The notes beneath the pieces are model-generated. The model was not told the origin of the DNA. It searched no databases and saw only the letters and a program-made list of their open reading frames with translations. A program made the translations under genes and the position numbers. A DNA stretch of 64,000 bases from Larkinella arboricola (GTDB lineage: Bacteria; Bacteroidota; Bacteroidia; Cytophagales; Spirosomataceae), in NCBI RefSeq assembly GCF_003259745.1, contig NZ_QLMC01000001.1:434001-498000 (forward strand), written 5' to 3'. Positions 16,320 to 25,112 of this stretch are shown here, piece after piece (within the stretch, counting starts at the first letter, position 1; the number at the start of each line of letters is the position of its first letter).

Positions 16320-18593
16320 ATGACTGTACCTACTGCCAATATACCGAACTCGGAAGTTGATTTAACCAATTGTGAATCAGAGCCGATTCATATTCCTGGA
16401 TACATTCAGGCTCATGGTTATTTAGTGGCCATTACGGCGGATACCTTCCTTATTCGGTATGCCAGTGAAAATATTCAGCAGCTCGTTCACCAATCGGCTA
16501 CGGATTTGCTGGGTAAACCGCTGGAGGCCCTGTTGACTGGAACAGACATACCCTCGGAGGCTCTGATGTCTATCCTGAACGTGGGGAAACGCGATAATGC
16601 CTGGTCACGCATGAACCCACACCGGTTTCGGCTCAATGAGCAGGACTGGAACCTGATTCTGCACCAGCATAAAGACTACATTGTGCTGGAGTGGGAGCCG
16701 CAGGTTTCCACCTCGGGTAGCCTCAACCTCGATCAGCAGTTGATTGCCGAAGCGCTGACCGAAGTGCAATCCAACCGTACACTGTCTGAACTGATCCGGA
16801 ATACCGCCCGGCGGGTCAAGCAGATTATCGGTTACGACCGTGTTATGGTGTACCGATTTGGACCCGACTGGCACGGCGAAGTCATCGCCGAAGAACGGGA
16901 GCCGCATCTGGAGCCGTATCTGGGTCTGCATTACCCGGCTTCGGACATTCCGCGTCAGGCCCGTGAATTGTACAAAATCAATCTGGTCCGGATCATTGCG
17001 GATGTTGGAAGTACGCCTTCCCCCATTTTTTCGGTGGGCAGCAAGGATAATGGTCAGCCGCTGGATTTGACCCACTCGGTATTGCGGGCCGTATCGCCGG
17101 TGCACATCGAATATTTAAAAAACATGGGTGTGCAGGCATCCATGAGCATTTCGCTGCTGTATCGTGGTGAATTGTGGGGACTGATTTCCTGCCACCACAG
17201 CTCCCCCCGGTTTGTCGATTTTCCGGCGCGGCAGGCGGCCAAGTTTGTCAGCCAGCTTCTGTCGTCGGCGCTTGAATTCCGGAAAGACGAACAGGACCAG
17301 TCGTTTCTGTTTGAGATTCAGCAGAATGGTCAGGCGCTCAACAGCCAGATCCTGAAAGACTGGGATGTGGTAGCGGGTCTGACACAGCACCCGGTTACGG
17401 CCCTGAACATTGCCGACGCCACTGGCGCGGTGCTGGCGTTCGATACGAAGTTTTATTCGATGGGAACCGTGCCGGCGGATTACGCCGTGGCCGGAATCAC
17501 CAACTGGCTGGGTTCGCAGCCGTTCGATACGGTGTTTGAAACCGATCGGCTGCCGGAACTTTACCCACCCGCCGAAAACTTTCGGGATGTCGCTTCCGGG
17601 ATGATGGCCATTGTTTTGTCGAAAGAATTGAACGAATACCTGCTGTGGTTTAAACCGGAGCGGATTCGGCAGGTGACGTGGGCCGGAAATCCGGACAAAC
17701 CCGTAACGGTCGACGAAGGAGGCAGACCGTTTCTGCATCCCCGCAAGAGCTTTGAAGCCTGGTCGCAAACCGTCCGAAATACCTCGGAACCCTGGAAAGA
17801 TGCCGAAATTTCGGTAGCCATCAAACTACGGGAAGACGTGTTGCAGGTAGTCGCCCGCAAAGCCAATGAAGTCCGCCAGTTGAACGAACGGCTGCGGACA
17901 GCCTACGAAGAACTGGACGCATTCAGCTATACGGTTTCGCACGATTTACGAACGCCCCTGTCCTCCATTCGGTGTTACGCCGAAATCATTATGGAAGAAC
18001 AGGGAGCGGTGATGGATGAGGATACGCGCGTCATGTTCCAGAAAATTCTGGATTCGACGGAACGGATGCGGTCACTGATCCGGCATATTCTGTATTATTC
18101 CCGGATGGGCCGTACGGAGCTGAATTTTCAGCCGCTCGATATGGTTCATCTGCTGGAAGTGATTCGGGATGAAATTCTGATTACCGAAACGAAGAAGAAA
18201 AGGAACGTCCGAATAGAATTTGGTACCCTGCCTTCCATTTACGGTGATCCAACGATGGTCAATCAGGTTTTTACGAACCTGATTTCCAATGCCGCCAAGT
18301 ACACGCAGCGGGCTCAGGAGCCCCTGGTACGCGTGGAGGGCCGGGAAACCGACGAGGAAGTTATTTATACCGTCAGGGATAATGGCATTGGCTTCGACAT
18401 GAAGCATGCGGCCAAAATGTTCGACCTGTTCAAACGGTTGGACAATGCCGCTGGAATTGAGGGAACCGGCGTGGGATTGGCCATTGTCAAACGGATCATC
18501 AGCCGGCACCGGGGGAAAATCTGGTTTCATAGCGAACCCAACCGCGAAACCACCTTCTCCGTATCGTTTCCGAAGGAACAACAAGTACTATAA
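16320..18593 (+). CDS. bphP: Bacteriophytochrome sensor histidine kinase
   Basis: This red/far-red light sensor of about 757 residues has the order PAS-GAF-PHY-HisKA-HATPase. Cys18 in DLTNCESEPIHIPG is the usual biliverdin attachment site. The GAF domain carries YPASDIPRQAR at about 203-213, and the PHY tongue motif PRKSFEAW lies near residue 475. The kinase core shows SHDLRTPLSS (phospho-acceptor His near 541), NLISNAAKY (N box), DNGIGFD and GTGVGLAIV (G boxes). All key residues are present. I chose the ATG at 16320; a TTG two codons earlier is also in frame. The gene is followed by a response regulator 12 bases on, then heme oxygenase, so sensor, output and chromophore supply form one unit. 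Confidence 0.95.
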   Translation: MTVPTANIPNSEVDLTNCESEPIHIPGYIQAHGYLVAITADTFLIRYASENIQQLVHQSATDLLGKPLEALLTGTDIPSEALMSILNVGKRDNAWSRMNPHRFRLNEQDWNLILHQHKDYIVLEWEPQVSTSGSLNLDQQLIAEALTEVQSNRTLSELIRNTARRVKQIIGYDRVMVYRFGPDWHGEVIAEEREPHLEPYLGLHYPASDIPRQARELYKINLVRIIADVGSTPSPIFSVGSKDNGQPLDLTHSVLRAVSPVHIEYLKNMGVQASMSISLLYRGELWGLISCHHSSPRFVDFPARQAAKFVSQLLSSALEFRKDEQDQSFLFEIQQNGQALNSQILKDWDVVAGLTQHPVTALNIADATGAVLAFDTKFYSMGTVPADYAVAGITNWLGSQPFDTVFETDRLPELYPPAENFRDVASGMMAIVLSKELNEYLLWFKPERIRQVTWAGNPDKPVTVDEGGRPFLHPRKSFEAWSQTVRNTSEPWKDAEISVAIKLREDVLQVVARKANEVRQLNERLRTAYEELDAFSYTVSHDLRTPLSSIRCYAEIIMEEQGAVMDEDTRVMFQKILDSTERMRSLIRHILYYSRMGRTELNFQPLDMVHLLEVIRDEILITETKKKRNVRIEFGTLPSIYGDPTMVNQVFTNLISNAAKYTQRAQEPLVRVEGRETDEEVIYTVRDNGIGFDMKHAAKMFDLFKRLDNAAGIEGTGVGLAIVKRIISRHRGKIWFHSEPNRETTFSVSFPKEQQVL

Positions 18594-18605
18594 GCGCACT
18601 CGACC

Positions 18606-19031
18606 ATGTTAGACGTACTCTATGTTGAAGATAACCCGGATGATGCCGATGTTTTTGGTCGGGTCATTCGTAAAATGGAGAAAGGTATCTCCTATAAAGT
18701 AATCAATGTCGGCTCCGAAGCCCTGGATTACCTCACCGCCGAAGGCAAATACGGGCAACAGACCGCTCCTTTACCGAAGCTCCTGCTGCTCGACCTGGAT
18801 TTGTCGGAATACAGTGGTTTTGAAATCATCCAGAGAGCCCGCTCCCTGGCTCGAACGCGGTTACTGCCGATTGTGGTTTTCAGTACCTCCGACAACCCCC
18901 AGGACATCAGCCAGTCGCTTGCCCTGGGCGCCAATGCCTACGTAGTAAAGCCGGGGAGTTACCAGTCCATTAATCAGATGCTGAGACGGCTTTGTGATTT
19001 CTGGCTGATTGATAACAATATTGTAACCTAA
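18606..19031 (+). CDS. Single-domain response regulator (Rcp1-type)
   Basis: This is a 141-residue receiver domain with no output domain. The acidic pocket is VEDNPDD (Glu8, Asp9), the predicted phospho-acceptor is Asp63 in LLLLDLDLSEYSG, and the switch and Lys residues lie in VFSTSDNP and AYVVKPGS. The LLDLDL and STSDN patterns are those of phytochrome-partner Rcp1-type regulators. It sits between the phytochrome gene (12-base gap) and the heme oxygenase gene (1-base TAATG overlap), so it is the likely phosphate acceptor of the phytochrome. Its downstream target is not evident. Confidence 0.93.
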   Translation: MLDVLYVEDNPDDADVFGRVIRKMEKGISYKVINVGSEALDYLTAEGKYGQQTAPLPKLLLLDLDLSEYSGFEIIQRARSLARTRLLPIVVFSTSDNPQDISQSLALGANAYVVKPGSYQSINQMLRRLCDFWLIDNNIVT

Positions 19032-19618
19032 TGACGTTAGCGGAACGATTGCGGCTCGACACCCGGGCCGTCCACGAAGAAACTGAAGAGTTACTGTATA
19101 CCGAACCACTGAAGGCCGGTCAGCTAACAGCCGGGCAATATAGTCATCTGCTCCGGGTTCACTGGCTGTTTCATCACGCGCTGGAAACGGCCATCGACCG
19201 GCATCCGGTGTTTTTTCAGGCATACCGCCCCGATGACCGCCGGAAAACGCCCTGGCTGGAAGCCGATCTGGCGGAGTTGAACATCCCGCTGCCCGACCCG
19301 CTGCCAGAACTGTTTGCGGACTGGTCGCCCGTTGCGTTGCTGGGTGCGGCTTATGTAGGCGAAGGGTCCATGCTGGGCGGAAAGGTTGTTTTTCACCATT
19401 TGCAGAAGAGTCCGGAGTTAAAACCGTTGCTCCAGAACGCTCGTTTTTACCGAGGCTATGGCGCGGAAGCACTGGAAAAGTGGAAAGCGTTTGGGGCTAT
19501 TCTGGCCGGGCAGAAGGAATCAGATCACGACCAGATCGTTGAAGCCGCGCACCGGACCTTCCGGGCTTATCACGATGTATTCAGACACACGAAGCGGCAG
19601 AATCCGGCGGTGGTTTAG
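19031..19618 (+). CDS. bphO: Biliverdin-producing heme oxygenase
   Basis: This 195-residue enzyme should open heme to biliverdin, CO and iron. The N-terminal RLRLDTRAVHEETEELLY carries the proximal heme His. ALLGAAYVGEGSMLGGKVV corresponds to the distal-helix glycine-rich region of bacterial BphO/HemO proteins. The start codon overlaps the stop of the response regulator by one base (TAATG), which indicates translational coupling. Its job is most simply to make the phytochrome chromophore. The stop shares the tetranucleotide TTAG with the stop of the convergent PAS kinase gene. Confidence 0.93.
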   Translation: MTLAERLRLDTRAVHEETEELLYTEPLKAGQLTAGQYSHLLRVHWLFHHALETAIDRHPVFFQAYRPDDRRKTPWLEADLAELNIPLPDPLPELFADWSPVALLGAAYVGEGSMLGGKVVFHHLQKSPELKPLLQNARFYRGYGAEALEKWKAFGAILAGQKESDHDQIVEAAHRTFRAYHDVFRHTKRQNPAVV

Positions 19619-20829
19619 CTGGTTCGACCGTACACCGGGAGAAATACTTTAAACGTTGAGCCCTGTCCGACCTGGCTGCTTACATCAATGACTCCGCCGT
19701 GAATCTCGGCCACTTTCTTACAGATGGCCAGCCCAATACCCGTGCCGCTGTACGTCGAACGGCTTTCGAGCCGCTGGAAGGGTTGGAAAATCCGGGATTT
19801 GTATTTTTCGTCGAAACCAATGCCATTGTCGGCCACTTCCACCAGCAGAAATAACCGTTGTTCCTGCGCCTTCAGTTCTTCCGGCAGTTCGTTCGGTACA
19901 GCGTGACGGGCGCTGATCTGGATAAGCGGTTTCTGATCGGGTTTCTGAAATTTAATGGCATTGGCTACCAGATTCTGGAACAACTGCCGCAAACGCAGCG
20001 GATTGCCGAGCAGATTTGGCAGGGCCGATACCCGAACCGTGGCCTGCTTTTCCGTAATCATTATTTCCAGATCATTGAGCACTTCTTTAATCAGGCGCGA
20101 CAAGGAAATGTTTTCGAACGGTTCGGTCTGGGTCGATAGCCGTGAGTACGTCAGCAGATCGCGTACCAGCACCTGCATACGCTTGGCCGAGTTCTGAATC
20201 CGCCGGACCAGATCGATCTCACCATCTACCAGACTATCCGCAAACTGGCTTTGCAGCACATCGCCGAATGCCTGCAATTTCCGCAGCGGCTCCTGTAAGT
20301 CGTGGGAAGCGATGTAAGCAAACTGCTCCAGGTTTTCGTTGGAATTTTTGATCTGGTGAATTGTCGCTTCCAGTTGATACTGAATTCGTTTGTTTTCGGT
20401 AATATCCAGAAACGTTACTTGTAGTTCATCACCCAGGCGACTGGCTTCGAGCGTAAGCCAGGAGTCTGTACCGTCGTTGATATAATGGTGTTCAAACTGG
20501 AGGGGCGTCAGTTGGGCAAAGGCCCGGCAGTAATACTCGAAAATACCGTTGGTTCTGTACTGCGGGAACCACTGGCTGTAGCGTGTACCGCGCAGGGCTT
20601 CCGGCTCCTGGCCAACAAAAGCCGATAACTTTTTGTTAACAACAACAAATGTAAAATCCGTGATCTGGCCCTGATGGCCATACACCGGTTTCAGTAGGTA
20701 CAGCGCTGATTGTGAGCTATCCATCAGCGCCCGCAGACGGGCAATTTCATTCTGTAAGAGGTCAATCGTCGAATCCAAGGGCGTTAAAATATAGATAGAT
20801 CGCGCGGATAGTACTCGGAATATATTCAA
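19615..20829 (-). CDS. PAS-domain sensor histidine kinase
   Basis: This soluble kinase of up to 404 residues has a short coiled coil (IDLLQNEIARLRALMDS) and one PAS domain (about 40-150: SALYLLKPVYGHQGQITDFTFVVVNKKLS). HisKA follows with ASHDLQEPLRKLQAF as the phospho-acceptor motif, then HATPase with NLVANAIKF, DNGIGFD and GTGIGLAICKK. There is no membrane segment. The longest frame starts with TTG; a later TTG at 20778 or the ATG of MDSSQS near residue 36 are alternatives. It converges on the phytochrome cluster with a 4-base overlap of stops and could share its orphan response regulator, which is inference. Confidence 0.9.
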   Translation of the reverse strand: MNIFRVLSARSIYILTPLDSTIDLLQNEIARLRALMDSSQSALYLLKPVYGHQGQITDFTFVVVNKKLSAFVGQEPEALRGTRYSQWFPQYRTNGIFEYYCRAFAQLTPLQFEHHYINDGTDSWLTLEASRLGDELQVTFLDITENKRIQYQLEATIHQIKNSNENLEQFAYIASHDLQEPLRKLQAFGDVLQSQFADSLVDGEIDLVRRIQNSAKRMQVLVRDLLTYSRLSTQTEPFENISLSRLIKEVLNDLEIMITEKQATVRVSALPNLLGNPLRLRQLFQNLVANAIKFQKPDQKPLIQISARHAVPNELPEELKAQEQRLFLLVEVADNGIGFDEKYKSRIFQPFQRLESRSTYSGTGIGLAICKKVAEIHGGVIDVSSQVGQGSTFKVFLPVYGRTS

Positions 20830-20924
20830 CTAAGATAATTGGTTAATTGTTGATTTTTCGCCGGAAACGCTAAAAACTATTGTCTGGCGGTATATATCCG
20901 GCACCATTCTTCCGGCCATTCTGG

Positions 20925-20932
20925 TAGTTTTG
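20925..20932 (+). promoter_or_regulatory. Candidate -7 element for the cupin gene
   Basis: TAGTTTTG matches TANNTTTG and lies 30 bases before the ATG at 20963. It overlaps an in-frame TTG at 20930, which argues against that upstream start. Confidence 0.5.
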
Positions 20933-20962
20933 CAATCAACGTCTCACCTTTATGTTTACGGC

Positions 20963-21307
20963 ATGGTGGCTTTTGAAAGTCTTTTTAGTAACGATGAAAA
21001 TCAACCCTGGGAGGAGGCTGGCCCCGGTGTCCGGCGTAAAATCATGGCCTACGACGCCAACCTCATGCTGGTGAAGGTCCAGTTTGAAGCGGGCGGTATC
21101 GGCGCTGTTCACCACCACTACCACACGCAGATGAGCTACATCGAAAGCGGACGGTTTGCCATCACGATTGGCGACGAAACCCGCGAACTGAAAGCCGGTG
21201 ATGTCTATCATGTGCCACCCAACATTCCACACGGTGCGTTAGCTCTGGAAGCCGGAATGCTGGTGGACGTGTTTACGCCCATGCGCGAGGATTTTCTGAA
21301 ATCCTGA
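20963..21307 (+). CDS. KdgF-like cupin domain protein
   Basis: This 114-residue single-cupin protein has metal-binding motifs GIGAVHHHYHTQMSYIESG and GDVYHVPPNIPHG. These match the pattern of KdgF, which speeds the linearisation of unsaturated uronates released by pectate or alginate lyases. The MFS transporter of the hexuronate type begins 61 bases downstream, which supports a uronate role. I start at the ATG at 20963 because a -7 promoter element lies at 20925-20932, on top of the alternative TTG. A general small-molecule-binding cupin cannot be ruled out. Confidence 0.8.
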   Translation: MVAFESLFSNDENQPWEEAGPGVRRKIMAYDANLMLVKVQFEAGGIGAVHHHYHTQMSYIESGRFAITIGDETRELKAGDVYHVPPNIPHGALALEAGMLVDVFTPMREDFLKS

Positions 21308-21368
21308 AAAGCAGACGGTACCATTCATTATTTCACTATTTTGAGTCAGGATTTACCACTGGCTCTTC

Positions 21369-22610
21369 ATGAATTACCGTTCCCGGGTTCTCTCGTTTTT
21401 ATTTGCGCTTTCGGCCATTACCTACATCGACCGTACCTGCATTTCGCTGGTTGCGTCGGACATCAAGACCGACCTGGCAATCGGCAATGACCAATGGGGC
21501 TGGGTTCTGAGCGCGTTTGCGCTGGCCTACGCCCTGTTCGAACTACCAACCGGTGCGCTTGGCGACCGGCTAGGCCCTCGCCGGGTGTTGACGCGGGTGG
21601 TGGGCTGGTGGTCGGTGTTTACGGCACTGACCGGAACGGCGGCCAGTTGGTTATACCTGGTGGTCGTGCGGTTTTTGTTCGGAATGGGCGAAGCCGGGGC
21701 GTACCCCAACGCGTCGATTGTGGTCTCTCGCTGGTTTCCACGGCAGGAAACCGGACGGGCCCAGGCTTACATCTGGGCAGCCGGGCGCGTGGGCGGAATG
21801 CTGGCCCCCTGGGTGGTGGTGCCGGTGGCTACGCAGTTTGGCTGGCGGGCTTCCTTCTACGTCATGGGGTTGCTGGGCCTGCTCTGGGCGGTTTGCTGGT
21901 ACGTCTGGTTCCGCGATTTTCCGCGCGAAAAACAGGACATCAGCACCGACGAGCTGGAATACATCGAGCAAAACCGGCGGTTTCGGACGGCGAGCCATCA
22001 CATTCCCTGGCGGGCGGTGTTGCGGAGTCAGAACATGTGGGCCATCATGCTGATGTTTCATTTTTATATGTACGGCGCTTATTTCTTTACGGGCTGGCTG
22101 CCGACGTATCTCCGCGAAGGCCGTCACTTCGGCAAGGAAGAAATGCAGTGGTTTGCCACGCTGCCGTTTTTGCTGGGGGCCATTGGTTGCTTTACGGGCG
22201 GTTATCTGAGCGACTGGCTGGCCAAACGCTACGGCCTGAAAACCGGTCGGCGGGTGGTCGGTATTGTGGGGCTCGGGCTTTCGTCGGCCATGATTCTGTT
22301 GTCGGCGCTAACCCAGGACAATTCAACGGCGGCCATCTTTCTGTCGATGGGCATGGGTTTCAAAGACCTGACCCTGCCGGTTTCGTTTGCGGTTTGCAAC
22401 GACGTAGGCCGGAGCCAGTCGGGCATGGTATCGGGGGCCATGAATACCGTCGGGCAACTCGGGGCGGTTTTTCTGGGCGTTTTGTTCGGGTATATTGTTA
22501 ACGTCACGGGCGACTTCAACCTGCCGCTGTTTCTGATTGCCTTTCTGTTGTTGTGTAGTTGCCTGCTCTGGCTCCGGATCGACCCGACCGAGGAGGTCAT
22601 ACTGACTTAG
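21369..22610 (+). CDS. MFS transporter, anion:cation symporter (hexuronate/glucarate) type
   Basis: This 413-residue inner membrane transporter has 12 predicted helices. It opens with a first helix containing ITYIDRTCISLVASDI. The loop motif GALGDRLGPRRVL and FGMGEAGAYPNASIVVSRWFP are typical of the ACS family that carries hexuronates, glucarate or galactonate. It follows the KdgF-like cupin by 61 bases, consistent with uptake and first processing of uronic acids. It converges on the redoxin gene, and the two stops share the tetranucleotide TTAG (22607-22610) with no room for a terminator. Confidence 0.88.
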   Translation: MNYRSRVLSFLFALSAITYIDRTCISLVASDIKTDLAIGNDQWGWVLSAFALAYALFELPTGALGDRLGPRRVLTRVVGWWSVFTALTGTAASWLYLVVVRFLFGMGEAGAYPNASIVVSRWFPRQETGRAQAYIWAAGRVGGMLAPWVVVPVATQFGWRASFYVMGLLGLLWAVCWYVWFRDFPREKQDISTDELEYIEQNRRFRTASHHIPWRAVLRSQNMWAIMLMFHFYMYGAYFFTGWLPTYLREGRHFGKEEMQWFATLPFLLGAIGCFTGGYLSDWLAKRYGLKTGRRVVGIVGLGLSSAMILLSALTQDNSTAAIFLSMGMGFKDLTLPVSFAVCNDVGRSQSGMVSGAMNTVGQLGAVFLGVLFGYIVNVTGDFNLPLFLIAFLLLCSCLLWLRIDPTEEVILT

Positions 22611-23743
22611 TAATACCGTCCCAGCAGGCGGTTTTCTACAATCTGCTTTTTCATTTCCAGCACGTTGATCGTGCCCTGTTTGCTGTAGACGATTTTGCCG
22701 CCCGGTTCTACCAGAATCGTGTAAGGCAGTGCGCCCTGCCATTTCGGGTCGATGGCTTCGATGAGCGCGTATTTATCCTCCGAACTAAAAATGTAATTCC
22801 GGTTGGAAGCTTCTTTCTTTTTCAGAAATTCCAGCGCCTTGGTTTTTTTATCGGGTTTGTCGGCTGAAACGGAAACGAACTCAAAATCCCGTTCGCGGTA
22901 CATCCGGTCAATGCTCACAAAATCAGGAAACTCCTGCACGCAGGGCCCGCACCAGGTGGCCCAGACGTTGATCAGCCGCAGTTTGTCGGAATCGTTCTGA
23001 ATCAGCTTTTTCAGCCCGGCCACATCAATGTCTTCGAGCGAAACCGGGCGTTTGGCCCATTCGGCCTGCTGTTTTTTGATGTAATCTTCCTTTTCCATCC
23101 ACTTGACCGAGCAGCCAAACGTTTTGGTGGTCGGGACCGGCACTTTCTGCCCCGCCAATACCGCATCCAAAGCCGTTCGGGCATCTTCGGCGTTGCCCGT
23201 GCCCGGTTTTTCTTTGGCGTCAAACCGACCGGCGTATTGCAGTTTGCGGTCTTTGTCGAAAATGAAAACGTGGGGTGTTGCCACCGGACCGTATTTCAGG
23301 GCCGTAGCCTGCGTGTCGCCGTCGTACAGATACGGGAAGTTGTAGCCTTTCGCTTTGGCACGGATTTTCATTTCCTCAAAACTGTCGCTGAGGTCGGTAT
23401 ACCCCAGTTCGGCCAGACTGACCGTGGCGGGGTTGTTGGGCGAAATAACGACAAAGTTCACCTGCTTCGGTTTGTAATCCTTCACCAGTTGAATCAGCCG
23501 GTCTTCGTAAGCCTGGGCGGTGGGGCAGTGGTTGCAGCTAAAAACAATCACCAGCGCGGACGAACCGGCAAAGCTTTTCAGGCTGTATTGTTTTCCATCA
23601 ATACCGGGTAGCGAAAAATCCGGTGCTGACGCTCCAATGTCCAGCGTTTTATGATCTTCCTTCGGCGCAGAAGCCGCCAGACCCAGCAAAAGGACCAGCC
23701 CGGTTATCCAGGTTACTTGATGGGTTAAAGGTTTATAAATCAT
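22607..23743 (-). CDS. Exported double thioredoxin-fold protein (redoxin + TlpA-like)
   Basis: The 378-residue protein has a signal peptide (WITGLVLLLGLAASA) followed by two thioredoxin folds. The first (about 35-200) is AhpC/TSA-like with VIVFSCNHCPTAQAYEDRL, a Cys70/Cys73 pair. The second (about 245-378) is TlpA/ResA-like with NVWATWCGPCVQEFP, a CxxC near residue 265. Thioredoxin folds of this kind act in the periplasm in disulfide reduction or cytochrome maturation. The tandem arrangement of a CxxC redoxin and a TlpA domain occurs in Bacteroidota; the partner is unknown. The gene stands alone on its strand. Confidence 0.88.
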   Translation of the reverse strand: MIYKPLTHQVTWITGLVLLLGLAASAPKEDHKTLDIGASAPDFSLPGIDGKQYSLKSFAGSSALVIVFSCNHCPTAQAYEDRLIQLVKDYKPKQVNFVVISPNNPATVSLAELGYTDLSDSFEEMKIRAKAKGYNFPYLYDGDTQATALKYGPVATPHVFIFDKDRKLQYAGRFDAKEKPGTGNAEDARTALDAVLAGQKVPVPTTKTFGCSVKWMEKEDYIKKQQAEWAKRPVSLEDIDVAGLKKLIQNDSDKLRLINVWATWCGPCVQEFPDFVSIDRMYRERDFEFVSVSADKPDKKTKALEFLKKKEASNRNYIFSSEDKYALIEAIDPKWQGALPYTILVEPGGKIVYSKQGTINVLEMKKQIVENRLLGRYY

Positions 23744-23928
23744 AGTAATACGCTTTTTGGTAGTGGAATTGTATTAGTATACCTGAAAATAATTAAATGC
23801 TGTAGATTTCGAAAGTGAAGTCGTTACTTTCTTCCGGTTGGGTGACTAAAAATGTGAATTCAACCGACATTTTTTTGAAACCGATACCGGGCAGGTTACT
23901 TTTAATGAGCGGTTTACAACCGCCGTAA

Positions 23929-25026
23929 TTGACGAATCCAAATCAGGAACACAACGTGTCCGTGCCCAAACTGAATCCGCCCGAACTGCTGAAAAGAACC
24001 GAACCCATCAACGACACATGGCTCCAGATCATTGGCGTTCCGCTGGCAGTGATGCCGTTCGTGCTTTTTTATCTGCACGAATACGGCTACAAATGGCGGC
24101 TTTTTGCCCAGACGTTTAGCTGGGGCATCGTTTCGACGGCAGTAACCTGGCAGGTGCTGCGGTGGTGGGTAATGCGGGTCCGGCAATGGTATGCCGACCG
24201 GACGCAGTTTCGGCAACGGCTTTTGATGACGTTCGGCGGGTATCTGCTGTTTACCATCCCGCTGCAACTGGCCGAAACCTGGACGGTCAGCCAATTGGAC
24301 CTGACGGGCCTGATTGCGCCCCCGGAGTTTCCGCGCGTTTACCTGATTCACCTGGTCATGGCGTTGCTCTTCGCGTTTGTGGTTGGGGTGATTTACGAAA
24401 GCATGTACTACCTCGAAAAAAACCGGGAAGCAATTCTGGAAGCCGAATCACTTAAAAAAGTGGCGTTGCAGAGTCAGTACGATACGCTGAAAAATCAGGT
24501 AAATCCCCACTTTTTGTTTAATTCCCTCAATTCGCTGTCGTCGCTCATTACCGAGGATAAAAAGCTGGCTGGCGAATTTCTGGATGAACTCGCCAGCGTA
24601 TACCGGTATTTATTACAGGAAGCCGACCGGGAGGTGACCTCACTGCGGAGCGAGGTCAATTTCATTCACTCGTATTTGTTTCTGATTCAGAAGCGGTTTG
24701 GCCCGGCGATTTCGTATACGATTCAAATTGACGACCCGTGGCTCGACACCCTGCTCCCCCCGCTGACGCTTCAGACGCTGGTCGAAAATGCCATTCGTTA
24801 TAACGTCATTTTGCCCGAAAAACCGTTATGGCTGAACATCCATACGACAGATCAGGGCCAGTTGCAGGTCGTAAATCCAATTCAGCGCAAGCCGTTGCGG
24901 GTAACGGCCACGCCCATCGGCCTGGGTACCCTGACCGACCGCTTCCGGCGGCTGGGATTACCGGCGCTCGTTATCAGCGACGATGGCGAAGAATTTCGGG
25001 TAACGGTTCCGCTCATTCGGCGGTAA
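23929..25026 (+). CDS. LytS-like sensor histidine kinase (His_kinase family)
   Basis: This is an inner membrane kinase of up to 365 residues. Four predicted helices (about 28-165) precede a coiled coil and the acceptor motif NQVNPHFLFNSLNSLSSLI. An ATPase region follows with PPLTLQTLVENAIRYN (N box) and LGTLTDRFRRLG near the end. It is the family that pairs with LytTR regulators, but no regulator gene is adjacent, so it is an orphan. The longest frame starts with TTG, directly preceded by an in-frame stop; a GTG a few codons later (near 23956) is an equally possible start. Confidence 0.87.
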   Translation: MTNPNQEHNVSVPKLNPPELLKRTEPINDTWLQIIGVPLAVMPFVLFYLHEYGYKWRLFAQTFSWGIVSTAVTWQVLRWWVMRVRQWYADRTQFRQRLLMTFGGYLLFTIPLQLAETWTVSQLDLTGLIAPPEFPRVYLIHLVMALLFAFVVGVIYESMYYLEKNREAILEAESLKKVALQSQYDTLKNQVNPHFLFNSLNSLSSLITEDKKLAGEFLDELASVYRYLLQEADREVTSLRSEVNFIHSYLFLIQKRFGPAISYTIQIDDPWLDTLLPPLTLQTLVENAIRYNVILPEKPLWLNIHTTDQGQLQVVNPIQRKPLRVTATPIGLGTLTDRFRRLGLPALVISDDGEEFRVTVPLIRR

Positions 25027-25054
25027 CAGAAAGCAGATACCGTTCACATAAAAG

Positions 25055-25088
25055 TTTGCCAGCTTAATGGGGCTGGCGTCTACTTTTG
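25055..25088 (+). promoter_or_regulatory. Bacteroidota-type promoter
   Basis: A -33 TTTG (25055-25058) and a -7 TACTTTTG (25081-25088) lie 22 bases apart and upstream of the ATG at 25113. Both match the Bacteroidota primary sigma consensus TTTG and TANNTTTG. Confidence 0.6.
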
Positions 25089-25112
25089 CAAACCAGTAAA
25101 CAACAATACATC

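Noticed and set aside
16290-20925. 12-mer GGCCATTCTGGT upstream of both the phytochrome and the cupin genes
   Set aside because: Many 12-mer pairs are expected by chance in 64 kb, and the positions relative to the starts differ.
21494-22501. 335-residue plus-strand frame inside the MFS gene
   Set aside because: It is in another frame of a clear 12-helix transporter and is rich in Gly and Arg without helices.
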